This document shows, one piece after another, positions 28,776-39,036 of a stretch of 64,000 nt of DNA (positions within the stretch are counted from its first letter, which is position 1; each line of letters begins with the position of its first letter). A model generated the notes under the pieces. That model was not told the origin of the DNA. It saw nothing but the letters and a program-made list of their open reading frames with translations, and did not search any database. Made by a program: the position numbers and the translations under genes. This DNA is from Methylophaga sp. (GTDB lineage: Bacteria > Pseudomonadota > Gammaproteobacteria > Nitrosococcales > Methylophagaceae): NCBI RefSeq assembly GCF_009711715.1, contig NZ_VENF01000003.1, positions 1 to 64,000 on the forward strand, written 5' to 3'.

Positions 28776-29045
28776 TTAGCGACGCAGGCCTAATTCAGCA
28801 ATCAGGGCACGGTAACGCTCGATATCGGTTTTTCTCAGGTAATCAAGCATTTTACGACGGCTGCTGACCATTTTCAGCAGACCCTGGCGTGAATGGTGAT
28901 CGTGCGCATTGGTTTTGAAATGATCTGACAGATTGTTGATACGTGCAGTCAGCAGGGCAACCTGGACTTCCGCAGAACCTGTATCACCTTCAGAACGTGC
29001 GTGTTTGCTGATAATTTCTTTCTTTTGCTGTGCAGAAATTGACAT
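28776..29045 (-). CDS. rpsO: 30S ribosomal protein S15
   Basis: Primary 16S rRNA-binding protein of 89 residues, the standard length. [56 protein letters not shown] and the [13 protein letters not shown] end are typical. The ATG at 29045 is preferred over an in-frame ATG four codons upstream because it gives the family start. In its standard place between truB and pnp. Confidence 0.97.
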   Translation of the reverse strand: MSISAQQKKEIISKHARSEGDTGSAEVQVALLTARINNLSDHFKTNAHDHHSRQGLLKMVSSRRKMLDYLRKTDIERYRALIAELGLRR

Positions 29046-29144
29046 TGAATACTCCAACTTTTTGCGGCCTTATGGGCTCGCAGTTAAATTCTGAACTGTT
29101 CCAGCCGATCTCAACCAGAACAGCCAACCCTTCAAGAGCTGCGA

Positions 29145-29173
29145 ATTTTACCGACATTCTCGTTGCTAAACAA
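29145..29173 (-). promoter_or_regulatory. Sigma-70 type promoter for rpsO
   Basis: On the minus strand TTGTTT (29168-29173) is followed after exactly 17 bases by TAAAAT (29145-29150). It lies just after the truB stop and about 100 bases upstream of rpsO, giving a leader of about 90 bases. Confidence 0.6.
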
Positions 29174-29184
29174 GGAGAACGTCA

Positions 29185-30108
29185 TCAAACCGCAGCGACA
29201 AATAAACGTTTTGGCTTGACTACACCATCTGGCGACATCTCGCCCAGGCCCATAAATTTCTCATTCTGGTCAAACAGGCGCACATTTGCGCATTCATAGT
29301 TCTGTTCGACCTGAATTGACTGACCAAAGCTCAGCGTTTTACTGGCCGCTTCGTCCAGATTAATCACTGGCCAATCCGGCAAAGCATTTTCCGCGGCTTC
29401 CAGTTGTTCATCAAGCGCAGCCAGTTCGCCTGCTTCACGGCTTTCTGCCAATTGTTCAAGACTGACCGTATCGCTGAGCGCGTAACCGGCGACTCTGGTT
29501 CGCCGCAGCATGGTAACGTGGCCACCGGTGCCCAGTTTGTGGCTGATATCTTCAACCAGGGTACGAATATAAGTGCCTTTGCTGCAAAGTACTGACAGGG
29601 TGAAACTGTCCTGATTGCAGTCCAGCAATTCAATTGCATAGATTTGTATGCGGCGCGCCTTGCGCTCAACTTCTTTGCCCTGCCGGGCCAGCTTGTAGAG
29701 GGGCTGTCCCTGATATTTAAGTGCGGAGAACATCGGTGGCACCTGATCCTGCTCGCCGATAAATTCCTGCAGAATCTGCTTCAGTGCTTCTTCATCAAAT
29801 TCGGGAACTGGCTGTTCGTCGATGATTTTGCCATCGGCATCGCCACTGTCTGTCGTCACACCGAGTTTGCAGGTCACCGCATATTCCTTGTCGGCATCAA
29901 GCAAATAACCCGATAACTTGGTCGCTTCCCCCAGGCAGATAGGCAAAACACCGCTGGCCAGCGGATCAAGACTGCCGGTATGACCGGCTTTTTTCGCATC
30001 AAACAGGCGTTTAACCTGTTGCAGTACATGGTTGGAACTGTGACCACTGGGTTTGTCGACAACCACAATACCTGTGATGTCACGTCCTTTTTTATTACGT
30101 CTTGCCAT
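29185..30108 (-). CDS. truB: tRNA pseudouridine-55 synthase
   Basis: Makes pseudouridine 55 in the T-loop of tRNAs. The product is 307 residues. The catalytic Asp is in GHTGSLDPLASGVLP (about residues 42-56); CSKGTYIRTLVEDI and a C-terminal PUA-like part follow. It starts 15 bases after rbfA in the conserved infB-rbfA-truB-rpsO order. Confidence 0.96.
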   Translation of the reverse strand: MARRNKKGRDITGIVVVDKPSGHSSNHVLQQVKRLFDAKKAGHTGSLDPLASGVLPICLGEATKLSGYLLDADKEYAVTCKLGVTTDSGDADGKIIDEQPVPEFDEEALKQILQEFIGEQDQVPPMFSALKYQGQPLYKLARQGKEVERKARRIQIYAIELLDCNQDSFTLSVLCSKGTYIRTLVEDISHKLGTGGHVTMLRRTRVAGYALSDTVSLEQLAESREAGELAALDEQLEAAENALPDWPVINLDEAASKTLSFGQSIQVEQNYECANVRLFDQNEKFMGLGEMSPDGVVKPKRLFVAAV

Positions 30109-30123
30109 ACTGGTTAAGATGAA

Positions 30124-30501
30124 TCAGTCGTCTTCCTGACGGTTGGACGCATTGGCCCTGGCAATCAGATCATCCATTTTAAAGCCCTGCTCCAGGCTTT
30201 TATCATAGACAAACTGAAGCTCAGGAATATTACGCAGCTTGACCCTGCCGGCCAGGCCACGACGCAGATAACCGGCAGCACTGTTGAGCCCCTTGATACA
30301 TTCTGCCGCATCCTGTTCAGACTCAAAACCGTTGAAGCGTGTCACGTAAACCTTGGCGTACTTGAGATCAGCGGTGACATCAACATGTGAAACGGTGGCC
30401 ATACCTACCCGTGGATCCGAGACCTCACGCTGAATCATCAGCGCGAGTTCGCGCATAATGACTTCACCAAAACGATTTGTTCGACTGTATTCTCTTGCCA
30501 T
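30124..30501 (-). CDS. rbfA: Ribosome-binding factor A
   Basis: 30S maturation factor with a KH-like fold, 125 residues. [33 protein letters not shown] at the start and DLKYAKVYVTRF are family hallmarks. The C-terminus is acidic. The start overlaps the infB stop by one base (TAATG), so the two are coupled. Confidence 0.96.
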   Translation of the reverse strand: MAREYSRTNRFGEVIMRELALMIQREVSDPRVGMATVSHVDVTADLKYAKVYVTRFNGFESEQDAAECIKGLNSAAGYLRRGLAGRVKLRNIPELQFVYDKSLEQGFKMDDLIARANASNRQEDD

Positions 30502-33275
30502 TATAGTGTTGGCTTAACCTCAACCCGTTCGTAGACTTCGATCTGGTCCCCCGGTTTGACGTCCTTGTAGTTCTTGACACCGATACCACACTCGACACCG
30601 GCATTGACCTCATTGACGTCATCCTTGAAGCGGCGCAGCGATTCCAGTTCACCTTCATAAATCACGACGTTATCGCGAAGGACACGAATCGGATTGTTAC
30701 GTTTAACACTGCCCTCAAGGACCAGGCAGCCCGCGATGTCACCGAATTTCGGTGAGCGGAAGACATCGTCCACCCGGGCAAGACCGATGATCTCGTCACG
30801 GAACACGGGTTCCAGCATACCGGTCATTGCCTTGGTCACGACATCCAGCAAATCATAGATGATGCTGAAGTACTGCACATCGAGGCCTTTCTCGGCGATC
30901 ACTTTGCGGGCAGCATTGTCTGCACGCACGTTAAAGCCGATGAGAATCGCATCTGAGGCCGCGGCAAGCTGGGCATCAGTTTCATTGATACCACCGACAC
31001 CGGAGCCGACAACACGGACTTTTACCTTATCGGTAGACAGTTTCTGCAGCCCTTGACTGACCGCTTCCACAGAACCGTGGACATCCCCTTTGATGACAAC
31101 ATTCAGGGTTTTTACATCACCCTCTTCCATCTTATTGAACATGTCATCCAGTTTGGCTGCCTGTTGTTGCGCCATTTTCTGTTCACGCGCCTTGGTATGG
31201 CGGAAATCAGCAATTTCACGAGCGGTTTTATCATCCGGTGCCGCCTGCAGTTCATCACCCGCTGCCGGTGTACCTGAAAGGCCCAGCAACTCAACAGGGG
31301 TAGACGGACCGGCCTTGTCGACCTGTTCGCCCTTTTCATTGAACATGGCCCTCACGCGACCATATTCCTGGCCGACGACAACAATATCGCCTTTGTTCAA
31401 GGTGCCTTGCTGTACCAATACGGTGACAACGGTACCACGGCCTTTATCCAAGCGTGCCTCAATGACAGTACCGTGTGCAGGACCGATTTCAGGGGCTTTC
31501 AGCTCCATAATCTCAGCCTGCAGTGAAATGGCTTCCAGCAGATCTTCGACACCTTCCCCCGTCAGGGCTGACACTGGTACAAACTGCACATCGCCACCCC
31601 AGTCTTCAGGAATAACTTCGTGATTGGCCAGTTCCTGCTTAACGCGGTCCGGATTGGCTTCCGGTTTATCCATCTTGTTGATGGCCACAATAATCACCGA
31701 CCCAGCCGCCTTGGCGTGCTGAACCGCTTCAATCGTCTGCGGCATGACACCGTCATCGGCAGCGACCACCAGAATAACGATATCCGTGACTTTGGCACCA
31801 CGAGAGCGCATTTCGGTAAAGGCGGCGTGGCCGGGAGTATCGAGAAAAGCAATTTCGCCGCGGCTGGTTTCGACGCGGTAAGCACCGATATGCTGAGTGA
31901 TGCCACCGGCTTCACCTGAAGTCACTTTGGTGCGGCGGATGTAGTCAAGTAATGAGGTCTTGCCGTGGTCGACGTGGCCCATGACGGTCACAACCGGTGC
32001 ACGGGTCACAGATTCACCCAACTCTTCATCAGAAACCTGCAGGGCTTCTTCCACCACATTTTCGCGGATCGGCTTGGCCACATGCCCCATCTCTTCAACC
32101 ACGATAACTGCAGTATCCTGATCCAGCACCTGGTTGATGGTGGCCATCGTACCCATGCCCATCAGGGCTTTGATGACTTCTGCAGCCTTGACTGACATGC
32201 GTTGAGCCAGCTCTGAAACATTAATCGTTTCAGGGACATTCACCTCACGCACGACCGGTGCAGTTGGTTTCGAGAAACCATGCTCCTGATCCCGGACCGA
32301 AACCCGGCCGCCGGACGCCCCTTTTTTCTTCTTGCGACGACCGCCTTTACCTTCACTCACGTGCAGTTCTTTACGCTCGAAATCATCGTCTTCACGACGA
32401 CCACGACGGCCTGACTTGCCACGTTCATGCTTGGCTTCGGCATCTTTCGTTTTGCGGGCGGCCGCTTTCTGTTCTTTCGCCTGCGCTTCTGCAGCTGCTG
32501 CTTTGGCTTCTTCTCTGGCTTTTTCCAGCGCTTCCTCTTCCTCGCGTGCTTTACGCTTGGCTTCCAGCGCTTTCTCAGCTTCGACACGGGCCAGGTTGGC
32601 TGCACGACGCTTGGCATCAGCCTCTTCCAGCTTTTTATGTGCCAGTTGTGATGGGGTCAGCTCTTCTTCTTTCTTTTTACCTTTGGCAGCCGGCTTTTTA
32701 GCTTTCGCCTCGGCTTCCAGCGCTTTTTGCTCTTCTTCTGCAGCACGTTGCGCTTCTTCGTTAGCCTTATTCTCGGCTTCAATAGCCGCAGCCACTTCTG
32801 CCGCTTCCTGTTCGTCCAGCTGTTGTTTCAGCCGCGCAGCTTCTTCCTGCTTACGCTTGGTTTCCTGCAGGCGCTGTTCTTCCTGTTTTGTCACTTCAGC
32901 GGCATGTTCTTCTGCGGCTTTCTGCTTCAGCAGATCTTCGGCTGCACCACTCGGCTCAGTATCACTACGTTTAACGTAGGTACGCTTCTTTCTGACTTCG
33001 ACGCTGACACTCTTGCCACCACGTGCGGCACCGCCCAACTTGATTTCGCTGACCGATTTACGCTTCAGTGTAATCTTTCTCGGCGATGAGGCATCGCTGT
33101 CTTCTGCTTTGCCATGGCGTTGCTGCAGAAACTTGAGCAAGCTTTGTTTTTGCTCTTCCGTAATCAGATCATCAGGCTTTGAGACGTTAATCCCCGCTTC
33201 ATTCAGCTGCTCTACCAATCGCTCAGCTGTGATTCCGACTGTGCCAGCCAGGTCTTTAACCCTCATGTCACTCAT
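30501..33275 (-). CDS. infB: Translation initiation factor IF-2
   Basis: GTPase that brings initiator tRNA to the 30S subunit. The product is 924 residues. An IF2_N domain ([23 protein letters not shown]) starts the protein, a long Lys/Glu/Ala-rich helical stretch covers about 90-340, and a second IF2_N-like part follows; the GTPase has [17 protein letters not shown] and NKMDKP, then IF2 C-terminal domains. The ATG at 33275 has GGGAG six bases upstream; an ATG four codons in (33266) might give a minor form. It starts three bases after the nusA stop. Confidence 0.97.
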   Translation of the reverse strand: MSDMRVKDLAGTVGITAERLVEQLNEAGINVSKPDDLITEEQKQSLLKFLQQRHGKAEDSDASSPRKITLKRKSVSEIKLGGAARGGKSVSVEVRKKRTYVKRSDTEPSGAAEDLLKQKAAEEHAAEVTKQEEQRLQETKRKQEEAARLKQQLDEQEAAEVAAAIEAENKANEEAQRAAEEEQKALEAEAKAKKPAAKGKKKEEELTPSQLAHKKLEEADAKRRAANLARVEAEKALEAKRKAREEEEALEKAREEAKAAAAEAQAKEQKAAARKTKDAEAKHERGKSGRRGRREDDDFERKELHVSEGKGGRRKKKKGASGGRVSVRDQEHGFSKPTAPVVREVNVPETINVSELAQRMSVKAAEVIKALMGMGTMATINQVLDQDTAVIVVEEMGHVAKPIRENVVEEALQVSDEELGESVTRAPVVTVMGHVDHGKTSLLDYIRRTKVTSGEAGGITQHIGAYRVETSRGEIAFLDTPGHAAFTEMRSRGAKVTDIVILVVAADDGVMPQTIEAVQHAKAAGSVIIVAINKMDKPEANPDRVKQELANHEVIPEDWGGDVQFVPVSALTGEGVEDLLEAISLQAEIMELKAPEIGPAHGTVIEARLDKGRGTVVTVLVQQGTLNKGDIVVVGQEYGRVRAMFNEKGEQVDKAGPSTPVELLGLSGTPAAGDELQAAPDDKTAREIADFRHTKAREQKMAQQQAAKLDDMFNKMEEGDVKTLNVVIKGDVHGSVEAVSQGLQKLSTDKVKVRVVGSGVGGINETDAQLAAASDAILIGFNVRADNAARKVIAEKGLDVQYFSIIYDLLDVVTKAMTGMLEPVFRDEIIGLARVDDVFRSPKFGDIAGCLVLEGSVKRNNPIRVLRDNVVIYEGELESLRRFKDDVNEVNAGVECGIGVKNYKDVKPGDQIEVYERVEVKPTL

Positions 33276-33278
33276 TGG

Positions 33279-34790
33279 TTACTCCCCTGCATCTGTATTT
33301 TCGTCTGCAAACCATGACTCTCTGGCTTTCATGATCAATGCTGCAGCTTGCTCTTCGTTCATACCACCGATTTCGACCAGTTCATCAACGGCCAGCTCTG
33401 CCAAATCGTCCAGTGTGGTTACTTTATTACTGGCCAGTGTCAGCGCCAGATCACGTGTCATACCTTCCATATCCTGCAAATCCTGACTCGGCGCTGCAGA
33501 TTCCAGTTGTTCTTCACTGGCAATGGCACGGGTTAACAGAACATCACGTGCTCTTGAGCGCAGTTCAGCCACAATATCTTCGTCAAACTCATCGATGTCG
33601 AGCATTTCCTGTTCAGGCACATAGGCGACTTCTTCCAGAGAGGAAAAGCCTTCCTGTGCCAGAATCAATGCAACATCTTCATCGACATCCAGATCCGTCA
33701 TAAAGGCCTGGATCAATTCACCGATTTCGCTTTCAGCTTTCTGATCCGCCTCTGACGCAGACATCACGTTCAGTTCCCAACCGGTAAGCTGGCTCGCCAG
33801 TCTGACATTCTGACCACTACGGCCGATGGCCTGTGACAACTGTCCATCTTCAACCGCGATATCCATGCTGTGTGCATCTTCATCAACGACAATCGACAGC
33901 ACTTCTGCCGGTGCCATCGCATTGATGGCGAAACGTGCCGGGTCCTCATCCCAGAGAATAATATCAACCCGTTCACCGGCCAATTCATTCGTTACCGCCT
34001 GAACCCGTGAACCGCGCATGCCAACACAGGCACCCACCGGATCAATACGTGATTCTTTGGCTTCCACGGCGATTTTGGCACGCAGGCCCGGGTCACGGGC
34101 CGCGCCTTTAATTTCAATCATGCCATCACTGATTTCCGGTACTTCCAGGGTGAACAGTTCAATCAGCAGTTCAGGTGCAACGCGGCTGACAATCAGCTGC
34201 GGACCACGGCCTTCAGGGCGGATTTCTTTGAGATAACCACGAATACGATCACCGGCCCGGAAGGTTTCCCGTGGGATCATTTCTTCACGTGGCAGGAAGG
34301 CTTCGGCGTTGCCCCCCAGATCCAGCGTCACGTTGCCGCGGTCGACACGCTTAACGGTGCCGTGAATCATCTGCCCGACTTTTTCACGATATTGTTCAAC
34401 GACCTGGGCGCGCTCGGCTTCACGGACCTTCTGAACAATGACCTGCTTGGCGGTTTGCGCCGCGATACGACCGAATTCAACTGATTCCATTGGTTCCCGG
34501 ATATAGCCACCGACCTCAGCTTCCGGGTCTTTTTTCTTGGCTTCTTCCAGCGTAATCTGGGTTTCTTCGGATTCCAGTTCTTCTTCGTCTTCGACGATTA
34601 ACCACTGGCGGAAAGTGTCGTAGTTACCGGTGACGCGATCAATTCTGACAGCCGCATCCAGTGCCATGTCATAACGTTTGCGGGTCGCCATCGCCAACGC
34701 AGCTTCAATTGCCTGAAAAATGACTTCCTTGCCTACGCCCTTTTCGTTGGACATGGCATCGACCACCAATAAAATTTCTTTGTTATTCAT
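33279..34790 (-). CDS. nusA: Transcription termination/antitermination protein NusA
   Basis: RNA polymerase-associated pausing and termination factor of 503 residues. The N-terminal domain ([18 protein letters not shown]) is followed by S1 ([30 protein letters not shown]), KH1/KH2 ([38 protein letters not shown]) and two acidic C-terminal repeats, as in gammaproteobacteria. The ATG at 34790 is used; the preceding in-frame GTG at 34793 lies directly beside it. Standard rimP-nusA-infB order. Confidence 0.97.
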   Translation of the reverse strand: MNNKEILLVVDAMSNEKGVGKEVIFQAIEAALAMATRKRYDMALDAAVRIDRVTGNYDTFRQWLIVEDEEELESEETQITLEEAKKKDPEAEVGGYIREPMESVEFGRIAAQTAKQVIVQKVREAERAQVVEQYREKVGQMIHGTVKRVDRGNVTLDLGGNAEAFLPREEMIPRETFRAGDRIRGYLKEIRPEGRGPQLIVSRVAPELLIELFTLEVPEISDGMIEIKGAARDPGLRAKIAVEAKESRIDPVGACVGMRGSRVQAVTNELAGERVDIILWDEDPARFAINAMAPAEVLSIVVDEDAHSMDIAVEDGQLSQAIGRSGQNVRLASQLTGWELNVMSASEADQKAESEIGELIQAFMTDLDVDEDVALILAQEGFSSLEEVAYVPEQEMLDIDEFDEDIVAELRSRARDVLLTRAIASEEQLESAAPSQDLQDMEGMTRDLALTLASNKVTTLDDLAELAVDELVEIGGMNEEQAAALIMKARESWFADENTDAGE

Positions 34791-34865
34791 CACGCCCCCA
34801 GTGGATTACGCTGCAAACTAATCCAACCCAGTTTTCTATTATTAACCGACAATAATACGCTTTTT

Positions 34866-35312
34866 TCAGGCAACAAGTCTTGCTTTACCCAACTTTGCCA
34901 GTGGCAATGCGTAGACTTCGCCATCCACTTCAATCAATATTTCACCGTTTTCAAATCCCTGAAGCACACCTCTAAAATTACGTCTGCCGTTTACCGGCAA
35001 TTTCATACTTATTTTTGCTTCCACACCGGCGAAACGTTCAAAATCCCGCGCTTTGAACAGGGGTCTGTCAAAACCGGGCGAGGAAACTTCCAGCAAATAG
35101 GCTGAACGAATCGGTTCCTCAACATCGAGAATCCCGCTCACCTGATGACTGACACGTTCGCAATCTTCGATGCTGATGCCTTGTTCGGCGTCAATATACA
35201 CCCTCAGAATGGGATCAGGACCGCCCTGGATGTATTCCACCCCAACCAGCTCGTAGCCAAGCGTCTCGATAGATGACTCGATTAATTGTTCAACCTGATC
35301 GGTAATGGCCAT
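34866..35312 (-). CDS. rimP: Ribosome maturation factor RimP
   Basis: 30S assembly factor of 148 residues. ITDQVEQLIESSIETLGYELVGVEY at the start, ILRVYIDAEQGISIEDCERVSHQV and LEVSSPGFDRPL are family signatures. The ATG at 35312 has AAAGAG upstream at proper distance; the frame stays open to 35486 but runs over the leader. It is the first gene of the rimP-nusA-infB-rbfA-truB chain. Confidence 0.95.
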   Translation of the reverse strand: MAITDQVEQLIESSIETLGYELVGVEYIQGGPDPILRVYIDAEQGISIEDCERVSHQVSGILDVEEPIRSAYLLEVSSPGFDRPLFKARDFERFAGVEAKISMKLPVNGRRNFRGVLQGFENGEILIEVDGEVYALPLAKLGKARLVA

Positions 35313-35352
35313 AGTTGTCTCTTTACACCTGGAAACAGAATCAAATCTCCAG

Positions 35353-35376
35353 AAAAACAAAAACCCCTTGTAGGGG
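35353..35376 (-). terminator. Possible attenuator in the rimP leader
   Basis: On the minus strand CCCCT-ACA-AGGGG (35364-35376) is followed by TTTTTGTTTTT, a short terminator form about 40 bases upstream of rimP and downstream of the putative promoter at 35490-35518. If it works it would set expression of the whole rimP-nusA-infB operon. It could instead end a transcript from further upstream. Confidence 0.6.
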
Positions 35377-35489
35377 CCCGGAATATACAAACATTGTGTT
35401 ATGCGGGCGTTGCCAGTCCCGCTCTGTCTCGAGTCAGCGCAACGAGTAATTCCCGATGCCTGTATCACTGACTTCCCAGAAAGCACAGA

Positions 35490-35518
35490 ATAGTAACAAA
35501 ACCAGCAGTTAACAGCAA
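35490..35518 (-). promoter_or_regulatory. Sigma-70 type promoter for the rimP-nusA-infB operon
   Basis: On the minus strand TTGCTG (35513-35518) is followed after 17 bases by TACTAT (35490-35495). The predicted start near 35483 gives a leader of about 170 bases. The gene-free stretch 35313-35673 shows this promoter and the hairpin at 35353-35376; I looked for the initiator tRNA gene found here in E. coli and did not see it. Confidence 0.55.
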
Positions 35519-35673
35519 CTAAAACCCGCTATGTATCAGTAGGCTTGCGCTATGGCGTCCAGGAATAAAACCCGGACAGGGGCGGGATTGTTTCCTTTTA
35601 CGCGCAACCCTGAAACTCGCTTGCATTACTCCCTGTCATTTTGACAGCAGTTATCTACTCGCCCGGAGAAAAA

Positions 35674-36051
35674 ATGTTCAGCCGAATTCTTCTTGTGATT
35701 TCATTCATGCTGGTTCCGGTTTCAATTATTCAGGCCCAGTCACCGGAAGCGGATCAATTCATTAAATTTGTCAGTGAAGCAGACGCCGATAGCCATAGTG
35801 ACTGCAATCAACGTGGCGGCTTACGGATTTTTGTCGTCAACCAGCATCCCAGCAACATTATTGATATCCATATTGATCGCTATTTCTCTGATATCAGGCA
35901 GGGTGGCCGCTCCATGCTTGCACTCGGAAACGGTCACAAACTGGCTCTGGGATGCAACATTGTTATGGACAGTCCTCAACACTGGGCGCTTGTCAAAGCC
36001 GAGTTTATCAGTCCTGAACAGGCTCAACAGCGTTACGGTGTGGTCTATTAA
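35674..36051 (+). CDS. Small secreted protein of unknown function
   Basis: A 125-residue protein with a signal peptide (MFSRILLVISFMLVPVSIIQ, likely cut after QAQ). The mature part of about 100 residues has two Cys (in SDCNQRGG and LGCNIVMD), which could form one disulfide in the periplasm, and FVVNQHPSNIIDIHIDRYFSD-like strands suggesting a beta-rich fold. I chose the ATG at 35674 because GGAGAAAAA precedes it; the upstream in-frame TTG at 35641 has no site. It is alone on the plus strand between rimP (divergent) and manB (convergent). I do not recognise the family. Confidence 0.75.
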   Translation: MFSRILLVISFMLVPVSIIQAQSPEADQFIKFVSEADADSHSDCNQRGGLRIFVVNQHPSNIIDIHIDRYFSDIRQGGRSMLALGNGHKLALGCNIVMDSPQHWALVKAEFISPEQAQQRYGVVY

Positions 36052-36088
36052 ACTAAACTGTCAGCCTGTGGTGACAAAGCATCGACAA

Positions 36089-37576
36089 CTAAAGATTCCA
36101 TGATGCCATTTGCCGGATGCAATCCTGATTAAGTCTTTTCGCTGCCTCGCTGGTACCGGATTCAGTATAACAACGTAATTCGGGCGCGTTACCGGAAGGC
36201 CTCATATGGATGACATCCTCATTTTCCAGTGAAATTCTGACGCCATCCGTCACATCCACCGACACCGGTCTTGAAATAAACGGGAAAGCTTTTTGGATAT
36301 TATCCCTGTCCTGTGGCCAGTCACCACTGCTGAATTCGGCGAGTTTGTGCTGACTGAGCGCCGTCGGGAAACTTTTTAAGCGATCACTGTAGGTGTAGCG
36401 TTCCGGTAAAGTCTTAACTAACCCGGATAACGTCAAGTTTTTCTCGAAAGCGGCCATCATGACCGACAAGACCACGATCATCGCATCTCTGGTCGGCAAG
36501 GGCGACAACGTCTTGCCATCACGTGTGACTTGGGTCTGCTGGAGAAATCCGCCATTGGCTTCATATCCGACTACATCAGCAGATGCTGCTGCCTGCTGTG
36601 CTTCCTGCATTGCTGTAATCACAAATGGAGAGCCGATTCGGGTTCTGATCACTCGCTTGAAGAGCTGGCTTTTCTCAACAGCACTATTGCAGCTCACCGG
36701 TGTAACCACGGTGTCTGCCTTGAGGTAGGCTGCACACAAAATGCCGACAATATCGCCCCGCAGCCACTGACCATGTTCATCGCTGATTAAAGGCCTGTCA
36801 CCGTCACCATCGGCTGATACGATGCAATCAAAACGCTGCGATTGAGCCCAGCGACTGGCTAATTCAATGTCTTCTGGCCGAATAGCTTCGGTATCAACCG
36901 AAATAAAAGCCTCAGAGCGACCCAGAGAGGTCACCTTCGCACCCAGTTCTTGCAAAATGGTTTTGAATACTTCCCTCGCAACGGAAGAATGCTCATAAAG
37001 GCCGATATGTTTACCTTTGAGACAGTGCCTGGGAAAAAACGCCGTATAGCGTTCTACATAATATTGATAAGCCGCCGGCGCGGCTGCCGGTATCTGCGCC
37101 GGCGCTGACAAATAGCCCGAATCATCGAACAGTGTGGCGTCGACATCCACACATTGCTGCCTGATTTCCGCCTCATCCTGTTTCAGGATCTCACCCCTGG
37201 CTGTATTAAATTTAATCCCGTTACGATCATCCGGGATATGGCTGCCAGTGACCATAATGGTCGGCATTGACTGGCTGATCCCATGCAAGGCAATTGCCGG
37301 CGAAGGAATCAGGCCGTAATAAACAGGCACAAAGCCCATCTCACGACATGCAGTCACAGCGGCATTGATAATCCTTGGCGTACTCTTACGCAAATCACCA
37401 GCAATGCCTACCTGTCCACCCGGTAAGAGTAACGACTGTTGCGCCATATACTGCAAAAAGGCCGATACGTAGCTAAAACAGACCTGATCTGTCATGTCAC
37501 TAACCAGGCCGCGCACGCCGCTGGTTCCGAAGTGGACACCACTGTCATCCATTAATGTTTCAATCTTGATATTCAT
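36089..37576 (-). CDS. manB: Phosphomannomutase/phosphoglucomutase-family protein
   Basis: Alpha-D-phosphohexomutase of 495 residues that would turn mannose-6-P into mannose-1-P (or the glucose pair) for ManC next door. HFGTSGVRGLV is the substrate-binding start, VTGSHIPDDRNG carries the phospho-serine (about Ser 112) in place of the more common TASHNP form, SADGDGDRP is the Mg loop, and MRPSGNAPELRCYTE the C-terminal phosphate loop. The GSHIP variant and the acquired spacing suggest a separate subfamily. The ATG at 37576 lies 11 bases after the manC stop. Last gene of the polysaccharide locus. Confidence 0.85.
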   Translation of the reverse strand: MNIKIETLMDDSGVHFGTSGVRGLVSDMTDQVCFSYVSAFLQYMAQQSLLLPGGQVGIAGDLRKSTPRIINAAVTACREMGFVPVYYGLIPSPAIALHGISQSMPTIMVTGSHIPDDRNGIKFNTARGEILKQDEAEIRQQCVDVDATLFDDSGYLSAPAQIPAAAPAAYQYYVERYTAFFPRHCLKGKHIGLYEHSSVAREVFKTILQELGAKVTSLGRSEAFISVDTEAIRPEDIELASRWAQSQRFDCIVSADGDGDRPLISDEHGQWLRGDIVGILCAAYLKADTVVTPVSCNSAVEKSQLFKRVIRTRIGSPFVITAMQEAQQAAASADVVGYEANGGFLQQTQVTRDGKTLSPLPTRDAMIVVLSVMMAAFEKNLTLSGLVKTLPERYTYSDRLKSFPTALSQHKLAEFSSGDWPQDRDNIQKAFPFISRPVSVDVTDGVRISLENEDVIHMRPSGNAPELRCYTESGTSEAAKRLNQDCIRQMASWNL

Positions 37577-37587
37577 GCCCTGCTTAT

Positions 37588-38988
37588 TCAATTGCGATGG
37601 TAGTTGTCATCAAACCGGATAATGTCATCCTCACCGAGGTAGCTGCCTGATTGTACTTCAATGATCTCCAGCGGAATTTGTCCCGGATTATGCAAACGGT
37701 GTTTTTTACCAAGGGGAATATAGGTCGATTCATTTTCAGTCAGTAAGGTAACTTCTTCATCACAGATCACCTGGGCCGTACCACTCACCACAACCCAGTG
37801 CTCGGCACGATGATGATGCATCTGCAATGACAGTGAAGCCCCGGGTTTGACACTGATCCGTTTCACCTGGAAACGGTCCCCGTTATCTATAGAATCATAG
37901 TATCCCCAGGGGCGATAACATAGTCGATGATTCTCGGCTTCTGGGCGTCCGGCCTGATTCAGGCTTTGAACAATATTTTTCACATCCTGTGTTTTATCTT
38001 TACTCGCCACCATCACCGCATCGGCTGTTTCCACCACGACCACATTTTCCAGACCCAGCACGGAAACCAGCCTGCATTCGCTATGAATGTAGGAATTGCT
38101 GACTTCATCCAGAATGACGTCTCCCCGGGTCACATTATTATTCTCGCCCTGTTGTTCACACTCCCACAGAGAGGACCAGGATCCGACATCACTCCAGCCG
38201 GCATCCAATGGCACAACAATAGCGTTATCGGTCTTTTCCATCACCGCGTAATCGATAGAAATCGCACTGCATGCTTCAAAGGTTTCCTGATCCAGCCGGA
38301 TAAAGTCCAAGTCCGGTGTCGCCTGATTCAAAGCTTCACGACATGCAGCCAGGATATCCGGTGAATATTTTTCAAGTTCCGCTAGCAGCGTGGAAGCTTT
38401 GAACATGAACATGCCGCTGTTCCAGTAATAATTACCGGACGCTACATAGGTTTGTGCCGTATCGAGATCGGGTTTTTCAACAAATGCTTCAACACGGCTG
38501 ACCACATCTTTTTCACTGGCCTCGATGTAGCCATAACCGGTGTTGGGATCCGTCGGAACGATACCGAAAGTCACCAGATGACCTTTATCTGCCTCCACTT
38601 TGGCAGTATCAATAGCAAGATGAAAAGCCTCAATATCGCTGATGATATGATCGGCTGCCAGTACCAGCAGAATGGGATCATCCCCCTCCTGAATGGCCTG
38701 TAAAGCGGCAATCGTGAGTGCCGGGGCTGTATCTCGTCCCACCGGCTCCAGAATGATAGTTGCTGACGAAACTCCAATTTCATTCAACTGCTCTGCCACC
38801 ATAAATCTGTGCTCGTTACTGCAGACGACTGTCGGTGGCGCTAACTCACTGACTCCATTCAAGCGCATCAGCGTCTGCTGGAACATGGTTCTGTCACCGA
38901 ATAATGCCAGAAACTGTTTAGGCTTGTGCTTGCGGGAAAGCGGCCACAATCGTGTGCCGTTGCCGCCTGACATGACTATTGGAATCAT
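37588..38988 (-). CDS. manC: Mannose-1-phosphate guanylyltransferase / mannose-6-phosphate isomerase
   Basis: Bifunctional type II enzyme of 466 residues. The nucleotidyltransferase part has MSGGNGTRLWPLSRKHKPKQF (residues 6-26), AADHIISD and FVEKPD; the C-terminal cupin isomerase part has RPWGYYDSIDNGDRFQVKRI, QMHHHRAEHWVVVSGTA and IPLGKKHRLHNPG. Together with ManB it makes GDP-mannose, the donor for mannosyl residues in the polymer. It follows ugd with a 48-base gap. Confidence 0.95.
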   Translation of the reverse strand: MIPIVMSGGNGTRLWPLSRKHKPKQFLALFGDRTMFQQTLMRLNGVSELAPPTVVCSNEHRFMVAEQLNEIGVSSATIILEPVGRDTAPALTIAALQAIQEGDDPILLVLAADHIISDIEAFHLAIDTAKVEADKGHLVTFGIVPTDPNTGYGYIEASEKDVVSRVEAFVEKPDLDTAQTYVASGNYYWNSGMFMFKASTLLAELEKYSPDILAACREALNQATPDLDFIRLDQETFEACSAISIDYAVMEKTDNAIVVPLDAGWSDVGSWSSLWECEQQGENNNVTRGDVILDEVSNSYIHSECRLVSVLGLENVVVVETADAVMVASKDKTQDVKNIVQSLNQAGRPEAENHRLCYRPWGYYDSIDNGDRFQVKRISVKPGASLSLQMHHHRAEHWVVVSGTAQVICDEEVTLLTENESTYIPLGKKHRLHNPGQIPLEIIEVQSGSYLGEDDIIRFDDNYHRN

Positions 38989-39036
38989 AGTTACTCCTGT
39001 TAATTTAGCCTCTAAACCCTGTATCTGAAACTGGCA

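Noticed and set aside
32332..32979. Ala/Ser-rich open frame opposite the infB linker
   Set aside because: Shadow of the Lys/Glu/Ala-rich segment of IF-2.
35380..35470. Possible tRNA upstream of rimP, as in E. coli metY-rimP
   Set aside because: No cloverleaf, no T-loop GTTCRA motif and no CCA end on either strand.
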